From an uncultured Dorea sp. (GTDB taxonomy: Bacteria; Bacillota; Clostridia; Lachnospirales; Lachnospiraceae), in the NCBI GenBank assembly GCA_910578495.1, contig CAJTRE010000004.1:37708-101707 (forward strand): 64,000 bases of DNA, read 5' to 3'. Shown here in pieces: positions 43,892 through 53,048 of the stretch. Position 1 is the first letter of the stretch; every line of letters starts with the position of its first letter. The translations under genes and the position numbers were made by a program. Below the pieces are notes generated by a model. It ran no database searches. It was not told where the DNA came from and was given only the letters and a program-made list of their open reading frames with translations.

Positions 43892-43925
43892 AAAGGCATT
43901 CTGATCTGGGTTAGAGTGCCTTTTT
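43892..43925 (+). terminator. Terminator of fba
   Basis: Stem AAAGGCATTCT with AGAGTGCCTTT (one G-T pair) and a run of five T. Confidence 0.85.
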
Positions 43926-43995
43926 CTGATTAGACAAATAGATTTTAACGGAACACATTTACACAGATGCGAAGAAGAAAGGAAATAAAGAGGAC

Positions 43996-46155
43996 ATGAG
44001 CGAAATACTCAACGTAGCGGAGATTTTCGGAGAGGATGTATTCAATGATGCGGTCATGCAGGAACGTCTTCCGAAAAAAATTTACAAAGATTTGAAAAAG
44101 ATAATTGAAGAGGGAAAAGAACTGGATCTTGCTACAGCAGATGTGATTGCCCATGAGATGAAAGAATGGGCAATTGAGAAGGGAGTCACTCACTATACGC
44201 ATTGGTTTCAGCCTCTAACCGGAGCTACGGCTGAGAAACATGACTCTTTTATCTCTGCCCCGCTTCCAAGTGGAAAGGTGTTGATGACATTTTCAGGAAA
44301 AGAATTGATAAAAGGGGAGTCGGATGCGTCTTCTTTTCCGTCAGGCGGACTTCGGGCTACATTTGAGGCAAGAGGATATACGGCGTGGGACTGTACGTCT
44401 CCGGCATTTGTAAGACACGATGCGGCGGGAGCAACGCTTTGTATTCCGACGGCTTTCTGTTCTTATACAGGGGAGGCGTTGGATCAGAAAACACCGCTTC
44501 TTCGTTCCATGGAAGCAATCAATGAACAGTCGTTAAGACTGATTCGCCTGTTTGGTAATCAGACATCAAAGAAAGTAACGCCGGCGGTGGGCGCAGAGCA
44601 GGAATATTTCTTAATTGATGCGAAGAAATTCAGAGAGAGAAAAGATTTGGTATACACAGGCCGTACATTGTTCGGGGCTATGCCGCCGAAAGGGCAGGAG
44701 CTTGACGACCATTATTTTGGAACAATCCGTCAGAGAATCGCAGGATTTATGAAGGATGTTAATGTGGAACTTTGGAAAGTGGGGGTATCTGCAAAGACAC
44801 AGCATAATGAGGTTGCTCCGGCACAGCATGAACTTGCACCAATCTATGCAGTAGCGAATGTAGCGGTAGATCATAACCACTTAGTAATGCAGACGTTGAA
44901 GAGAGTGGCGCATGAACATGGCCTGAAATGTCTGCTTCACGAGAAACCGTTTGCAGGAGTAAATGGTTCCGGTAAGCACGATAATTGGTCGCTTATTACA
45001 GACGATGGAAAGAATTTGTTAGAACCGGGAAAGACTCCTCATGAGAACGTACAGTTTTTGCTTGTACTGACTTGCATTATGAGAGCAGTGGATAGGCATG
45101 CCGACTTGCTGCGTGAATCTGCGGCCGATCCTGGAAATGATCATCGTCTGGGAGCGGATGAAGCTCCTCCGGCCATTATCTCTATTTTTCTGGGTGAGCA
45201 ACTGGAAGATGTAATCAATCAACTGGTAGATACCGGAAAGGCAACCCGCAGTATTACGGGAAAACAGTTAGAAACCGGAGTAAAGACGCTGCCTGATTTT
45301 GTGAAAGATGCTACAGACAGGAACAGAACGTCTCCGCTTGCATTTACCGGTAATAAGTTCGAGTTCCGTATGGTTGGTTCCAGAGACTCTGTGGCAGGGC
45401 CGAATGTAGTGCTTAACACGATTGTGGCAGAAGCATTTAAAGAAGCCTGTGATGAGTTAGAGAAAGTGGTGAATGCAGCCCGTAATGAGAAGGAGAAAGG
45501 GGAAAACTTTGTAGAAAGTGAGTTTAATCGTGCACTTCACGATCTGATCAAAAGGAATGCTTCCAAACACCAGAGAATTATTTTCAGCGGAAATGGTTAT
45601 GCGGAAGAATGGATAGAGGAAGCGAAGAGGCGTGGACTTCCGAATATTCGTTCCATGGTAGAATCCATTCCTGCCCTTACGGTTGAAAAGACGATTTCTT
45701 TGTTCGAGAATTTTAAAGTGTTTACAGAGACGGAACTTCGCTCTCGTGCAGAGATTAAATATGAGAACTATGCGAAGGCAATCAATATCGAGTCCCGTAC
45801 TATGATTGATATGGCAAGTAAACAGATTATTCCGGCGGTCATTAAGTATACCAAATCTCTGGCTGATACAGTGGTGAGTGTAAGAGAGGCCGGAGCAGAC
45901 TGTTTGGTACAGGCAGAACTTCTCTCCCAGGTTAGCGGGTTTCTGTCAGAAACGAAAGAAGCGCTTGGAAAACTTATGGAAGTGACGGAAATAGCTTCTA
46001 AAATGGAGACAGGCCGGGTGCGGGCAGAGTATTACTACTATGAAGTGACGCCGGTAATGGGTGAGCTCAGAAAGCCTGTAGACGCTCTGGAGATGATTGT
46101 AGATAAAGAGGTGTGGCCAATGCCGTCTTATGGCGATTTAATCTTTGAAGTATAG
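43996..46155 (+). CDS. glnN: Glutamine synthetase type III
   Basis: A 719-residue GSIII, which joins ammonia to glutamate with ATP. The family's N-terminal GSIII domain includes HWFQPLTGATAEKHDSFI; the catalytic part shows GAEQEYFLI, VAPAQHELAPI, NGSGKHDNWS and the C-terminal GSIII region. The length matches the family (about 700). This form is common in Bacteroidetes and gut Clostridia. It has an AGAGG before the ATG; a small membrane protein follows closely. Confidence 0.96.
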   Translation: MSEILNVAEIFGEDVFNDAVMQERLPKKIYKDLKKIIEEGKELDLATADVIAHEMKEWAIEKGVTHYTHWFQPLTGATAEKHDSFISAPLPSGKVLMTFSGKELIKGESDASSFPSGGLRATFEARGYTAWDCTSPAFVRHDAAGATLCIPTAFCSYTGEALDQKTPLLRSMEAINEQSLRLIRLFGNQTSKKVTPAVGAEQEYFLIDAKKFRERKDLVYTGRTLFGAMPPKGQELDDHYFGTIRQRIAGFMKDVNVELWKVGVSAKTQHNEVAPAQHELAPIYAVANVAVDHNHLVMQTLKRVAHEHGLKCLLHEKPFAGVNGSGKHDNWSLITDDGKNLLEPGKTPHENVQFLLVLTCIMRAVDRHADLLRESAADPGNDHRLGADEAPPAIISIFLGEQLEDVINQLVDTGKATRSITGKQLETGVKTLPDFVKDATDRNRTSPLAFTGNKFEFRMVGSRDSVAGPNVVLNTIVAEAFKEACDELEKVVNAARNEKEKGENFVESEFNRALHDLIKRNASKHQRIIFSGNGYAEEWIEEAKRRGLPNIRSMVESIPALTVEKTISLFENFKVFTETELRSRAEIKYENYAKAINIESRTMIDMASKQIIPAVIKYTKSLADTVVSVREAGADCLVQAELLSQVSGFLSETKEALGKLMEVTEIASKMETGRVRAEYYYYEVTPVMGELRKPVDALEMIVDKEVWPMPSYGDLIFEV

Positions 46156-46176
46156 GGATTTTTGACGAGGGATATT

Positions 46177-46632
46177 ATGACTAAAATTGAATTTTTACAA
46201 AGATTACAAAAAGAATTAGAAAGCGGTATGAGCGCAGCATCTGTGCAGGAGCAGTTGGATTATTATAGCCGCTATATTGAAGACCAAGTAAGAAACGGAA
46301 AAGACGAGGCGGCGGTTGTCTTAGAGCTGGGGGATCCTTGGGCGATTGCAAAGACGCTTCTGGAAGTTTCTGGAAATGAAGAATTTGCAAAAGAAAATGT
46401 AAACCGGCGGCCGGAACGGGCCGACCGGACAGATAGCCGGAATGATTACGAAAAAAATCGTACCTTTCATATAATGGGTAAGTGGACGTTACTACTGATT
46501 ATACTGGGAGTTTTCGGAATTTTTATTTTGAGCGCTGCAGTTATTGGAGGAATTATCAGACTTCTGGCGCCGGTGTTGCTGCCGGTAATATTGGTTGTGT
46601 TTGTGATTCGCATATTGAAGCAAAGGAGATAA
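46177..46632 (+). CDS. DUF1700 (HAAS-domain) membrane protein
   Basis: A 151-residue protein with an N-terminal alpha-helical HAAS domain (about 1-65, with FLQRLQKELE and LDYYSRYIEDQ), a charged linker and two hydrophobic helices (about 95-117 and 121-143). HAAS proteins often act with PadR-type regulators or sensors at the membrane; none is here. Start ATG 46177 follows GAGGG. It is 21 bases after glnN and probably co-transcribed. Confidence 0.82.
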   Translation: MTKIEFLQRLQKELESGMSAASVQEQLDYYSRYIEDQVRNGKDEAAVVLELGDPWAIAKTLLEVSGNEEFAKENVNRRPERADRTDSRNDYEKNRTFHIMGKWTLLLIILGVFGIFILSAAVIGGIIRLLAPVLLPVILVVFVIRILKQRR

Positions 46633-46659
46633 AAGAACTGAAAATCAATATTATAAGGT

Positions 46660-46690
46660 AAAAGACCGATGGGGGAGCCATCGGTCTTTT
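46660..46690 (+). terminator. Terminator after the glnN run
   Basis: 13-bp stem AAAAGACCGATGG/CCATCGGTCTTTT with a 5-base loop. The 230 bases that follow hold no gene; a TACACT at 46872-46877 may be the -10 box of the next gene. Confidence 0.85.
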
Positions 46691-46919
46691 GAGGGGAGTA
46701 TAAATAATTAATAAGGGGTTGTAGAAAAAGAATAATCTTTTCTACAAACTTAAGTATAATATAGGGGCACTTAAAAAGCAAGTTAAAATTTAAAAAATTT
46801 TTAATATATTTTGAAAGCATTTTTTGTGGAAAAAGTACATAAAAAAATGTCAATCGGACACAATACTCTTGTACACTGAGGAAAACCTCATAACAAAAAT
46901 TCTTTAGGAGGAATTAACA

Positions 46920-47108
46920 ATGGCTAAAAACAATTATTCATCTAACAAAAACACATCCAACATGAATTCTTCAAACAAAAATGCATCTACTCAGAACACA
47001 ACAAACAAAAATACTACAAACAAGAATGCATCAAATATGAATTCATCTAATAGAAACGCTTCTGGCAAAAACGCTTCTAATGAAAACAGCGAGAACTGTA
47101 ACTACTAA
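46920..47108 (+). CDS. Asn/Ser/Thr-rich repetitive small protein
   Basis: A 62-residue low-complexity protein with 22 Asn, built of short units such as SSNKNAS, TTNKNTT, SNMNSSN and ending in ENCNY. It has no signal peptide, membrane helix or known domain. A perfect AGGAGG stands 9 bases before the ATG and a strong terminator follows, so it is a real and probably well-expressed single gene. A structural role (for example in the spore or surface) is possible but not shown. The single Cys three residues from the end is notable. Confidence 0.8.
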   Translation: MAKNNYSSNKNTSNMNSSNKNASTQNTTNKNTTNKNASNMNSSNRNASGKNASNENSENCNY

Positions 47109-47128
47109 GAAACACTTGGATGGTATAG

Positions 47129-47159
47129 AAAAAGCATGTGGAAAGATCACATGCTTTTT
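47129..47159 (+). terminator. Terminator of the Asn-rich gene
   Basis: Perfect 12-bp stem AAAAAGCATGTG/CACATGCTTTTT with a 7-base loop. Confidence 0.88.
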
Positions 47160-47194
47160 CTGTTCGTATATACAATTGTAAAAAATATAATATT

Positions 47195-47710
47195 TTATAA
47201 CATTAATCCCATTACATACAAGTCGTAGTATTCGCCATTCAATAAAGTTGTATTTTTCAAACAGCCTTCGATTTCAAATCCAAATTTCTCATATAACTTA
47301 ACCGCAACCTCATTGTCTTTGCGGGTGTCAAGCTGGATACGGGTAGTAATGCCATTGCCTTTGCAGAAATCAATTAATTTGCGGATGATTTCGCTGCCGA
47401 TTCCTTGTGCCTGATATTTTTTAGCTACAACAATACCGAGTTCTCCCTGATGACGTGCTTTGATCTTGTTGCCGGAATGAATCGTTCCGATGCCTGCGAT
47501 TTCGTCACCGTCCATAGCAAGAATCATAATGCTGGCAGGATGTTCCTTTGTTGAGGTGATGTCATTTTTCTGTTCTTCCTCATCCATAGGATACTCATCT
47601 TTTTCAAAACTAAGATATGTAGTTTCTCCACCTACAAAGTTATAAAAGTCTACGATTTTCTTTGCATCAGTCAGTTCTGGTTCGCGATAGATAATGTTTG
47701 TGTCAGTCAT
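47195..47710 (-). CDS. GNAT family N-acetyltransferase (RimJ/RimL-like)
   Basis: A 171-residue acetyltransferase. The acetyl-CoA-binding strand and loop are GELGIVVAKKYQAQGIGSEI (about 90-109), followed by RIQLDTRKDNEVAVKLYEKF and a C-terminal YDLYVMGL. This is the pattern of small-molecule or protein N-terminal acetyltransferases of the RimJ/SpeG type. The substrate is unknown. A GAGAGGAG ribosome site precedes the ATG. It is convergent with the Asn-rich gene. Confidence 0.9.
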   Translation of the reverse strand: MTDTNIIYREPELTDAKKIVDFYNFVGGETTYLSFEKDEYPMDEEEQKNDITSTKEHPASIMILAMDGDEIAGIGTIHSGNKIKARHQGELGIVVAKKYQAQGIGSEIIRKLIDFCKGNGITTRIQLDTRKDNEVAVKLYEKFGFEIEGCLKNTTLLNGEYYDLYVMGLML

Positions 47711-47878
47711 AATGTGCTCCTCTCAATGAAAAGGTTTGTTAGTTCTTTTTTCATTATACATAGTATTAGTGGAAAAATCTATAGTGCTTTTTGTGAATGG
47801 CGCGGGATGAACTGTTAATTTTTTTGTATTCCGGGTAGAAATCGGTTAAAATAAAGCGCAGAAAACAGGTGAAAATTA

Positions 47879-47903
47879 ATAGTAATTATGGAAATAGCAT
47901 ACA
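47879..47903 (+). promoter_or_regulatory. Candidate sigma-E promoter of spoIIID
   Basis: ATA (47879-47881), 16 bases, CATACA (47898-47903), close to the mother-cell sigma-E consensus and about 50 bases before spoIIID, which is a sigma-E gene in Bacillus. Confidence 0.45.
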
Positions 47904-47955
47904 AGAATAAGTCACTGCATAGATTGTAAAAAACAAACTATACAGGGGTTATTTT

Positions 47956-48210
47956 ATGAAAGACTATATTGAGGAGAGGGCAGTAGAAATAGCATATTAT
48001 ATTGTTGAAAATAAAGCGACGGTGCGGCAGACAGCAAAAGCGTTTGGGGTAAGTAAATCAACGATACATAAAGACGTGACGGAACGCTTATTGAAAATCA
48101 ATCCATCTTTGGCTCAGGAGGCAAGAAAGGTGTTGGATATGAACAAGTCGGAACGGCACATTCGGGGCGGACTTGCCACCAGAGAAAAGTATCTTCACAA
48201 ATGCGTGTAA
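47956..48210 (+). CDS. spoIIID: SpoIIID, mother-cell sporulation regulator
   Basis: An 84-residue helix-turn-helix protein, the normal length of SpoIIID. The HTH is ATVRQTAKAFGVSKSTIHKD (about 22-41), and the basic C-terminal tail (GLATREKYLHKC) gives extra DNA contact. It adjusts sigma-E and early sigma-K gene expression during spore formation. Its presence shows that the organism is a spore former or descends from one. Confidence 0.96.
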   Translation: MKDYIEERAVEIAYYIVENKATVRQTAKAFGVSKSTIHKDVTERLLKINPSLAQEARKVLDMNKSERHIRGGLATREKYLHKCV

Positions 48211-48218
48211 CGTAAAAT

Positions 48219-48247
48219 TTGACAAAACTGCAGAAAAATAGTACACT
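48219..48247 (+). promoter_or_regulatory. Promoter of the coiled-coil/3D-domain gene
   Basis: TTGACA (48219-48224), 17 bases, TACACT (48242-48247), about 35 bases before the start at 48283. Confidence 0.7.
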
Positions 48248-48282
48248 AAGGAGGCATATGAAAATATAAGCGAGGAAACTAT

Positions 48283-49377
48283 ATGGAGAATCATATGATT
48301 AAAGTCAAAAGAAAAAGTATGAAAGAAGGCATAAAAAAGAGATGGTGGATTCTTATCCTTTCAGTGTGTATATTATATGTTCTGTTTCCGGCGTCAATTA
48401 GCCGCGCTGGTAAGCTGAATGACATGGAAGGTAGGTCTTCTGTATTAAAAAGCGAATTAAATAATATAAACGGAGAACTTTTAGAGATTGGTAGTCAGAT
48501 TGCAGAGAATGAAAATAAGAAAGAAGAGTTAGAAGGTCAGATTACCAAGACGGAATCTCAGCTTGCGATTGCAAGGAAAAATGAAGAAAATCAATATGAG
48601 GATATGAAAGTTCGTATTCAATATATTTACGAGAATGACAGTATGTCTATGCTAACTATGATTTTGACGGCAGATGATATGTCAGACTTTGTGAATAAGA
48701 TAGATTTTGTTCAGACGCTGAATGAATACGACAGGAAAATGCTGGAAGAACTTGAAACACTTCGAAGTGCAATCGAGAAAGAAGAAAAGAAGCTAAAAAA
48801 ACAGCAGGATTCATACGATGAATTAGAAAAAGAACTGCAGTCTAAACGTACACAGTTGAAGAAAAAGGCATCAGAGACTTCTACAAATCTCAGTGCATTG
48901 GAAACACAGATTCAGGCAATGAGAGAAGAACAGGCGAGAGCGGCGGCAGAAGCAGCAGAGGTAGCGAAGAAAGCAGAGGAAGCATCAGTAAAGATATCCA
49001 CAGATAAATCGGCTGAAAAAACAGATAATAAGCAAGCTGATTCTAAAAATGAAAGTACCAAGAAACCGTCTTCTAGTAGCGGATACCAATATCCAACTGG
49101 TGGTGGAAAGCTGACGCCAAGTAAGGGTGTTGTGTATTTTAATGGACATAGGGAGACATATTATTCTCAAAAAGTGCTTCCGGGGTATGGACTTAAGATT
49201 CCGGGACGCCACGTTGCGTCTGATGGAACAGTACGTGATAAAAATGGTTATATTGTTCTGGCGGCACATTTCGATGATTACAAGAGGGGCTCTATTGTAG
49301 AGACATCCCTTGGTACGGGAAAAGTTTATGATACCGGATGTGCGAAAGGAACGATTGATATTTATACAGATTGGTAA
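48283..49377 (+). CDS. Secreted coiled-coil protein with C-terminal 3D-like domain
   Basis: A 364-residue exported protein. A signal or anchor helix (about 20-42) is followed by a long coiled coil (about 45-235) of the CwlO/PcsB type, which in those proteins docks to FtsEX. A low-complexity linker (about 236-275) and a C-terminal domain (about 280-364) ending in DTGCAKGTIDIYTDW follow; this ending is the 3D signature of double-psi beta-barrel cell-wall lytic proteins. It probably acts on peptidoglycan. GAGG stands 7 bases before the ATG. It follows spoIIID but has its own promoter. Confidence 0.82.
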   Translation: MENHMIKVKRKSMKEGIKKRWWILILSVCILYVLFPASISRAGKLNDMEGRSSVLKSELNNINGELLEIGSQIAENENKKEELEGQITKTESQLAIARKNEENQYEDMKVRIQYIYENDSMSMLTMILTADDMSDFVNKIDFVQTLNEYDRKMLEELETLRSAIEKEEKKLKKQQDSYDELEKELQSKRTQLKKKASETSTNLSALETQIQAMREEQARAAAEAAEVAKKAEEASVKISTDKSAEKTDNKQADSKNESTKKPSSSSGYQYPTGGGKLTPSKGVVYFNGHRETYYSQKVLPGYGLKIPGRHVASDGTVRDKNGYIVLAAHFDDYKRGSIVETSLGTGKVYDTGCAKGTIDIYTDW

Positions 49378-49395
49378 AAGTTAAAAGGTAAATTG

Positions 49396-49432
49396 ATGGC
49401 ATTGTGTGTGAAAGAGCGCAATGCCATTTTTT
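49396..49432 (+). terminator. Terminator after the coiled-coil gene
   Basis: 9-bp stem ATGGCATTG/CAATGCCAT followed by six T. The 220 bases from here to guaA hold no gene and no riboswitch that I recognise. Confidence 0.8.
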
Positions 49433-49649
49433 GGATTTTAATTAGAAAAATGTTGATTAATGTAAAAATTATTTGAATAATTAATGCAAATGTATTAAGC
49501 TAAGGATATATAAATTGTTTTGGTGAGAATACAAATGATTTGTACGAAAACATGATGGAGTAAAAAATAATATAGCCTTGTAGAATAAGATACCATGGCG
49601 CATAATAAACTCTGGAAAGTTTGTGGATTAGAACAGGAGGAATCATTTT

Positions 49650-51197
49650 TTGAAAAGAGAATTAGTAGTTGTTATTGATTTTGGCGGACAATATAATCAA
49701 TTAGTGGCAAGGCGTGTGCGTGAATGTAATGTATACTGTGAGATTTATTCTTATAAAACGAATCTTGAGAAAATAAGAGCGATGAATCCGAAAGGAATTA
49801 TTCTGACCGGTGGACCAAATAGCTGTTATAAAGAAGATTCTCCAACGTGTTCAAAAGAATTATTTGAACTTGGAATACCAGTGCTCGGGCTTTGCTATGG
49901 TGCGCAGCTTATGCAGCATGTGCTTGGCGGCAAGGTTGCGAGAGCGGATGTAAGAGAATATGGGAAAACAGAAGTATTGATAGATAAGCCTTCTTCCAAA
50001 CTCTTTGACGGAGTCTCTGAAAGAACTGTTTGTTGGATGAGTCATTTTGATACAATTTTTGAGGTTGCAGAAGGATTTGAAATAACGGCACATACAACAG
50101 ATTGCCCAGTGGCTGCTGCTGAAAATGTGGAGGCAGGACTATATGGAATTCAATATCATCCGGAGGTGCTTCATACTGCTGAAGGAACGAAGATGATTTC
50201 TAACTTTGTTCTTGATGTGTGCGAATGTGTGGGGGATTGGAGAATGGATTCTTTTGTGGAAGAGTCTATAAAACAGATTCGTGAGAAAGTTGGAGACGGA
50301 AAAGTACTTTGTGCATTGTCTGGCGGGGTAGATTCTTCTGTGGCGGCTGTTCTTTTGTCGAAAGCAATAGGAAATCAGCTTACCTGTGTGTTCGTAGATC
50401 ATGGACTTCTTCGCAAAAATGAAGGAGATGAAGTGGAGGAAATCTTTGGGATAAATGGACAATACGACTTAAACTTTATTCGTGTAAATGCACAACAGAG
50501 ATTTTATGATAAATTGGCGGGAGTATCGGAGCCGGAGCAGAAACGAAAGATAATTGGAGAGGAATTTATTCGTGTGTTTGAGGAAGAAGCGAAGAAAATC
50601 GGAACAGTGGATTTTCTGGTGCAGGGGACGATTTACCCAGACGTGGTAGAAAGTGGTTTGGGCGGAGAATCGGTAGTTATCAAATCGCATCATAATGTCG
50701 GAGGGCTTCCTGATTATGTTGATTTCAAAGAAATTATAGAACCGCTTCGTGATTTGTTTAAAGATGAAGTGCGGCAAGCAGGATTAGAGCTTGACATTCC
50801 GGAGTATCTGGTATTCCGCCAGCCATTTCCGGGACCGGGACTGGGTGTGCGTATCATAGGTGAAGTGACTGTAGATAAAGTGCGTATTGTACAGGAGGCA
50901 GATGCAATTTTTCGTGAGGAAATTGCGAGTGCTGGATTAGACAGGAGTATTGGACAGTATTTTGCGGGGCTTACCAATATGCAGAGTGTGGGCGTTATGG
51001 GGGATGAGAGAACTTATGACTATGCGGTAGCACTGCGCGCGGTGAACACGATTGATTTTATGACTGCCGAGGCGGTAGAAGTGCCGTATGAAGTACTGAA
51101 TAAAGTTATGAGTAGGATTATTAATGAAGTAAAGGGCGTGAACAGAATCTTTTATGATCTGACGAGTAAGCCGCCGGGGACAATAGAGTTCGAATAG
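49650..51197 (+). CDS. guaA: GMP synthase (glutamine-hydrolysing)
   Basis: A 515-residue two-domain enzyme converting XMP to GMP. The class I glutamine amidotransferase domain has the nucleophile in GLCYGAQL (Cys about 84) and the His/Glu in QYHPEV; the ATP-pyrophosphatase has ALSGGVDSSVAA (about 222-233). The C-terminal dimerisation domain ends in the conserved KPPGTIEFE. The start is TTG 49650, 9 bases after AGGAGG. The last codons form the left attachment site of the mobilizable element that follows; the coding sequence is kept intact. Confidence 0.96.
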   Translation: MKRELVVVIDFGGQYNQLVARRVRECNVYCEIYSYKTNLEKIRAMNPKGIILTGGPNSCYKEDSPTCSKELFELGIPVLGLCYGAQLMQHVLGGKVARADVREYGKTEVLIDKPSSKLFDGVSERTVCWMSHFDTIFEVAEGFEITAHTTDCPVAAAENVEAGLYGIQYHPEVLHTAEGTKMISNFVLDVCECVGDWRMDSFVEESIKQIREKVGDGKVLCALSGGVDSSVAAVLLSKAIGNQLTCVFVDHGLLRKNEGDEVEEIFGINGQYDLNFIRVNAQQRFYDKLAGVSEPEQKRKIIGEEFIRVFEEEAKKIGTVDFLVQGTIYPDVVESGLGGESVVIKSHHNVGGLPDYVDFKEIIEPLRDLFKDEVRQAGLELDIPEYLVFRQPFPGPGLGVRIIGEVTVDKVRIVQEADAIFREEIASAGLDRSIGQYFAGLTNMQSVGVMGDERTYDYAVALRAVNTIDFMTAEAVEVPYEVLNKVMSRIINEVKGVNRIFYDLTSKPPGTIEFE

Positions 51198-51198
51198 T
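51186..51198 (+). other. attL core of the guaA-integrated element
   Basis: GAGTTCGAATAGT: the last three codons and stop of guaA plus one base. It recurs as GAGTTTGAATAGT at 62894-62906. Confidence 0.75.
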
Positions 51199-51204
51199 TG
51201 CTAC

Positions 51205-51252
51205 ATCTCTGGAAAGTCTTGATTTATAAGGCTTTCCAGAGATTTTTCTTTT
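51205..51252 (+). terminator. Element-borne terminator behind guaA
   Basis: Perfect 12-bp stem ATCTCTGGAAAG/CTTTCCAGAGAT (51205-51216 and 51232-51243) with a T-rich tail. It lies inside the element and replaces the native guaA terminator. Confidence 0.85.
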
Positions 51253-51254
51253 TA

Positions 51255-51290
51255 TTGGCTACAAATTGGCTACATCTGCCATTTGGCTAC
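51255..51290 (+). repeat. Left integrase arm sites, TTGGCTACA repeats
   Basis: TTGGCTACA at 51255-51263 and 51266-51274, 11 bases apart, and TTGGCTAC at 51283-51290. The same pair with the same spacing is at the right end (62771-62790). They overlap the 3' end of the integrase gene. Confidence 0.65.
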
Positions 51291-52377
51291 TATCTGGGAC
51301 TGCTGTTTCGTTGATAATATTTTCAAGCTGTTGTGCGACTTCGGCTTGTTTGTTCGGATACAGATGACTGTAAGTATTTAAGGTTGTCTGTATTTTTTCA
51401 TGCCCTAAACGGTCAGCAATCAGAAGTGGCTGGCATCCCATCTCAATCAAAAGGCTGGCATGGGAGTGACGGAGATCATGCACACGGATCTTCTTCACAC
51501 CGGATTTTTTACATCCTCTGAGCATTTCATGGTTCAGGAAATGTTTGGTGTAAGGGAAAAGCCTGTCGTTAGGCTGAATCTCATAACACTTATCCATATA
51601 GGTTTTCAAACAATCAGCAAGTGTCTGGGGTATCGTGATAACCCGGTTACTTTTGGGTGTTTTAGGTGCCCAGACAACATCTTTACCATTGATTCTCTGG
51701 AAAGTTTTGCTGATGGCGATGGTATTATTTTTCAAGTCTACATCAGCCGGCGTTAAAGCACACAGTTCGCCTACCCGCATTCCAGTATAGTACATGGTCA
51801 TGAAGGCTGTATAAGAAGCTGGCTTATCCTGTACTGCTGTAATAAACTGTTCAAATTCCGCCTTTGTCCAGAATTGCATTTCTTCTGCATTGCTTTTTCC
51901 CATGCTCCCAGCCTTTGTGCATGGATTTTCCCGTAAATCATAATATTTTACTGCATAATTGAACATAGCGGTAATCTGGTTGTTGATTGCTCGGAGGTAG
52001 GTCTGTGCATAAGGCTTTCCGTTCTTATCACGATATGCAGTCAATCCGTTCTGCCATTTACGGATATCCTTTGGCGTAATCTCATTGATCGGGATTTTTC
52101 CGAATACTGGAAGGATTTTCTTATCTACCATATAACGCTTGCTGATAATGGTGGATTCTTTCAGACGGTGTCCCATATCCTCAAAATAAAGATCTACAAA
52201 ATCCCGAAACAGCATACCCATATCTGCATTGGCTTTGTTGAGAAAGTCTCTTTCCCACTCCAGAGCCTCTTTTTTTGTGGCAAAACCACGTTTTTTCTTG
52301 TGGATGGTCTTTCCTGTGTAGTCTTTGACACGCACCTGTGACATCCATTTTCCAGTTGTATCTTTTGTTACTGACAA
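51259..52377 (-). CDS. Tyrosine integrase of the element
   Basis: A 372-residue integrase of the Tn916/phage type: N-terminal arm-binding domain (about 1-50), SAM-like core-binding domain (about 55-150) and catalytic domain with Arg 201 (TGMRVGEL), His 300 and Arg 303 (HDLRH), His 326 (LGHE) and the nucleophile Tyr about 336 (TLNTYSHLYP). It appears intact. The start is a TTG with GAAAGGA upstream; no ATG is in a suitable place. It points towards guaA, which places the attachment site beside its 3' end. Confidence 0.95.
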   Translation of the reverse strand: MSVTKDTTGKWMSQVRVKDYTGKTIHKKKRGFATKKEALEWERDFLNKANADMGMLFRDFVDLYFEDMGHRLKESTIISKRYMVDKKILPVFGKIPINEITPKDIRKWQNGLTAYRDKNGKPYAQTYLRAINNQITAMFNYAVKYYDLRENPCTKAGSMGKSNAEEMQFWTKAEFEQFITAVQDKPASYTAFMTMYYTGMRVGELCALTPADVDLKNNTIAISKTFQRINGKDVVWAPKTPKSNRVITIPQTLADCLKTYMDKCYEIQPNDRLFPYTKHFLNHEMLRGCKKSGVKKIRVHDLRHSHASLLIEMGCQPLLIADRLGHEKIQTTLNTYSHLYPNKQAEVAQQLENIINETAVPDSSQMADVANL

Positions 52378-52423
52378 TTACATCATTCCTTTCATAAGAG
52401 TTTTCAACTCATCTTATGTAGGT

Positions 52424-53008
52424 TTACTTGCCAGAAAAAAGAGCATTCCTTCTTTTTAACCGTTCCTCAGTATCGAGATTTTCCGGTTCTTCCATCTCTA
52501 CACCCTGTGAAGCATAGTAGGCAAGAGTTTTATCTTTCCAATCTTCATAGGCATCTTTAGCCATGCAATACTGCTGGAAAGATTCCCTGTTGTTTTCCCA
52601 TTCTTCGAGGAACAGGCACATATCTGCATTCTGTTCGGCAGATTTGTCTTTTCCGTCAAAAGTAATGGAACATTGCCAGCCATCATGGTGTGGCGGTCTT
52701 TTTGTTTCTATGGAAAAGTGCAGTCCGCTGATTTTTTCCAGTTGAAACAAACATTCCATAACATCGGAGAGACAGTCAAATTTGAAATCCCCTGTCTGAT
52801 GTCCGAGAAGATAGGTAGAAGTCGTATCAAGCACTTTAGCTAGTTCATTGACCATTGCGATTGACACTTCAATTTCCCCGCTTTCATATTTTTGGATGGT
52901 ACGGAGAGATTTTCCAAGAAGGTTTGCTAAATCTTTCTGGTTGTACCCTCTTTTTTTTCGGAGTGTTTTAATCCGTTCTCCTATTGTTGAAACTTCCATT
53001 TCGTTCAT
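52424..53008 (-). CDS. XRE-family regulator of the element
   Basis: A 194-residue protein with an N-terminal Cro/CI-type helix-turn-helix (about 10-65: GYNQKDLANLLGKSLRTIQKYESGE). A C-terminal part of about 130 residues, rich in aromatic and acidic residues, is not recognised. It is divergent from the excisionase-like gene; two near-identical 20-base repeats lie between them and probably bind it. A role in keeping the element quiet is likely. GAGGTGA precedes the ATG. Confidence 0.88.
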   Translation of the reverse strand: MNEMEVSTIGERIKTLRKKRGYNQKDLANLLGKSLRTIQKYESGEIEVSIAMVNELAKVLDTTSTYLLGHQTGDFKFDCLSDVMECLFQLEKISGLHFSIETKRPPHHDGWQCSITFDGKDKSAEQNADMCLFLEEWENNRESFQQYCMAKDAYEDWKDKTLAYYASQGVEMEEPENLDTEERLKRRNALFSGK

Positions 53009-53048
53009 TTTTTATTCACCTCATGGATAATATAACACGAAATAAAGC

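Noticed and set aside
46920..47108. CRISPR-like array suggested by short repeats
   Set aside because: The repeats are codon-level Asn/Ser/Thr units inside a well-started reading frame, not constant repeats with unique spacers. No CRISPR array or cas gene is seen in the window.
48258..48269. Three-codon open frame (ATG AAA ATA TAA) behind an AAGGAGG before the coiled-coil gene
   Set aside because: The ATG is only three bases from the ribosome site and nothing suggests an attenuator; the real start at 48283 has its own GAGG.
49433..49649. Purine riboswitch before guaA
   Set aside because: I looked for the conserved purine-aptamer core and its paired loops and could not find them; the leader has no convincing aptamer fold by eye.
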